Source: an uncultured Lachnospira sp. (GTDB lineage Bacteria > Bacillota > Clostridia > Lachnospirales > Lachnospiraceae). Taken from it: 7,301 nucleotides of DNA. Both the position numbers and the translations under genes were made by a program. Numbering within the stretch: the first letter of the stretch is position 1; each line of letters opens with the position of its first letter. Shown here one piece after another: positions 6,731 to 7,301 of this stretch. The stretch lies in assembly GCA_947169835.1 (NCBI GenBank), contig CAMVRH010000042.1:1-7301 (forward strand), written 5' to 3'. Below the pieces are notes generated by a model that saw nothing but the letters and a program-made list of their open reading frames with translations, did no database searches and had not been told where the DNA came from.

Positions 6731-6759
6731 TTGATTTTTTTCAATATATAAGGTATATT
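6731..6759 (+). promoter_or_regulatory. Predicted promoter of the small wall-anchored protein gene
   Basis: TTGATT (6731-6736) and TATATT (6754-6759) are 17 bases apart, just after the LCP stop codon. Transcription would start near 6766, leaving a leader of about 40 bases. The area is very AT-rich, so a chance match is possible. Independent expression from the LCP gene is inferred. Confidence 0.5.
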
Positions 6760-6765
6760 TAGAGG

Positions 6766-6791
6766 TAGATATCTATAAAATGCATTTTATA
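6766..6791 (+). promoter_or_regulatory. Two overlapping perfect palindromes, possible operator or leader structure
   Basis: TAGATATCTA (6766-6775) and the 18-base perfect palindrome TATAAAATGCATTTTATA (6774-6791) overlap by two bases. They lie between the predicted transcription start and the Shine-Dalgarno GGAGG at 6793-6797. The position suits a repressor operator or an RNA element that affects ribosome access. No specific regulator is recognised. Confidence 0.45.
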
Positions 6792-6806
6792 CGGAGGTTG
6801 GATATT

Positions 6807-7079
6807 ATGAAAAAGAAAATATGCGCATTAATGCTCACATTTTTGATGATGTTTGCATTCTCTGTAAATTGCTTAGCTTGGGTAAGTCCAACACAAACAG
6901 CCGTTCCTACCAAGGAAAATGGTAATGGTGGCGGTAATGGCGGTAATAATGGTGACAGAGGAGCTGATCACTCCAAGACATCTCCAAAGACAGGAATGGA
7001 ATTGGCAGGTGCATTCGTTGCTATTATCACAGCTTCAGGAGTTGCGCTAGTGGCTAGAAAGAAATTTGCAGAAGAATAG
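6807..7079 (+). CDS. Small secreted protein with SPKTG cell-wall sorting signal
   Basis: A 90-residue protein that looks almost purely like targeting signals. It has a signal peptide (basic MKKK, hydrophobic core 5-20, predicted cleavage after CLA at 22-24). A Gly/Asn-rich stretch (38-49) follows, then the sorting signal SPKTG (59-63), a hydrophobic segment (about 66-83) and the basic tail RKKF. Cleavage by a sortase between Thr62 and Gly63 would leave only about 38 residues (25-62), without cysteines or a recognisable domain. An in-frame ATG at 6780 is rejected because it lies inside the palindrome and upstream of GGAGG (6793-6797), which serves the ATG at 6807 with 9 bases of spacing. Adjacency to a class B sortase and the SPKTG form suggest it is that enzyme's substrate. 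The function of the mature peptide is unknown; it may be a spacer, a decoy or a signalling peptide. Confidence 0.85.
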   Translation: MKKKICALMLTFLMMFAFSVNCLAWVSPTQTAVPTKENGNGGGNGGNNGDRGADHSKTSPKTGMELAGAFVAIITASGVALVARKKFAEE

Positions 7080-7085
7080 TCAACC

Positions 7086-7120
7086 AAAAAAAGAGGAGAC
7101 GCAAGTCTCCTCTTTTTTTT
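7086..7120. terminator. Strong bidirectional intrinsic terminator
   Basis: GAGGAGAC (7093-7100) pairs perfectly with GTCTCCTC (7105-7112) around a GCAA tetraloop of the stable GNRA class. The stem is flanked by seven A (7086-7092) and eight T (7113-7120), so a U-tract follows the hairpin on both strands. It would stop transcription of the small wall-protein gene from the left and of the convergent gene from the right, whose stop codon overlaps its edge. Confidence 0.93.
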
Positions 7121-7301
7121 ATATTTTTTTATAAATAGCGGTGCCTTTAGCAGGTACGGTGATTCGTAGCCAGCCGTCATCTATACTAACTTTGTCGGCG
7201 TCTTTGGTACTAGATTTTATGTCGTACCAGCCTTCGCCAGTTTCTACTATTTTTGCATATTCGTTTCCTTTGACTCCGAGTTTCCATACTGGGATGTGCA
7301 T
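7119..7301 (-). CDS. C-terminal 60 residues of a larger protein, probably a GH13 alpha-amylase-family enzyme
   Basis: Only the end of this gene is inside the window. The ATG codon at the edge is probably an internal methionine and not the start. The fragment has alternating short beta-strand-like segments and no membrane or signal sequence: IPVWKLGV near its beginning, GEGWYDI in the middle, and WLRITVPAKGTAIYKK at the end. This resembles the small C-terminal beta-sandwich that closes many GH13 enzymes (alpha-amylase, alpha-glucosidase or branching-enzyme relatives) in Clostridia. No catalytic residues fall within the window, so the enzyme class is a resemblance and not a demonstration. The gene is convergent with the wall-protein gene and shares the bidirectional terminator, so it is probably unrelated to the envelope cluster. 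Confidence 0.5.
   Translation of the reverse strand: MHIPVWKLGVKGNEYAKIVETGEGWYDIKSSTKDADKVSIDDGWLRITVPAKGTAIYKKI

Noticed and set aside
6730..6745. ATTGA-T6-TCAAT inverted repeat after the LCP gene, considered as a terminator
   Set aside because: The 5-bp AT-rich stem is too weak for intrinsic termination. The segment is better explained as promoter sequence.

Overview
The window looks like a low-GC Gram-positive chromosome, most likely a Clostridia/Lachnospiraceae-type bacterium. The signs are AAGGAG-type ribosome binding sites, sigma-70-like promoters, a class B sortase, a LytR-CpsA-Psr (LCP) protein and an SPKTG-type sorting signal. The lineage is inferred from gene content and style only. 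No RNA gene, CRISPR array, insertion sequence or phage gene was seen.

Left half (1-4375, minus strand): one compact five-gene operon, read right to left. It encodes an RpiB/LacAB-type sugar-phosphate isomerase, a family 2 glycosyltransferase of the dolichyl-phosphate-mannose-synthase type, a sugar-1-phosphate nucleotidyltransferase, a 627-residue fusion of an MprF-like membrane domain with an aminoglycoside-phosphotransferase-type kinase domain, and a HAD phosphatase cut by the window edge. Gaps are only 9 to 45 bases. Isomerase, kinase, phosphatase and nucleotidyltransferase are the classes needed to build an NDP-activated sugar, as in the GmhA/HddA/GmhB/HddC heptose route. The glycosyltransferase and membrane domain would then load the sugar on a lipid carrier and move or retain it at the membrane. 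The substrate cannot be read from sequence. This operon is the best candidate for an undescribed system.

Centre (4376-4573): a 198-base divergent intergenic region with one good promoter facing each way.

Right half (4574-7079, plus strand): a cell-envelope assembly cluster. A class B sortase overlaps by 17 bases an LCP ligase with an unusual His/Ser/Lys-rich cytoplasmic tail. A 90-residue secreted protein follows with its own promoter. Its mature part is only about 38 residues and it ends in an SPKTG sorting signal, so it may be a substrate of the adjacent sortase. A strong bidirectional terminator separates this cluster from the end of a convergent gene (7119-7301, minus), whose C-terminus resembles the last beta-domain of GH13 alpha-amylase-family enzymes.

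The two halves fit a common surface theme: one makes and exports an activated glycan unit, while the other attaches polymers (LCP) and proteins (sortase) to peptidoglycan. Their divergent promoters share one short region, but shared regulation is only inference.
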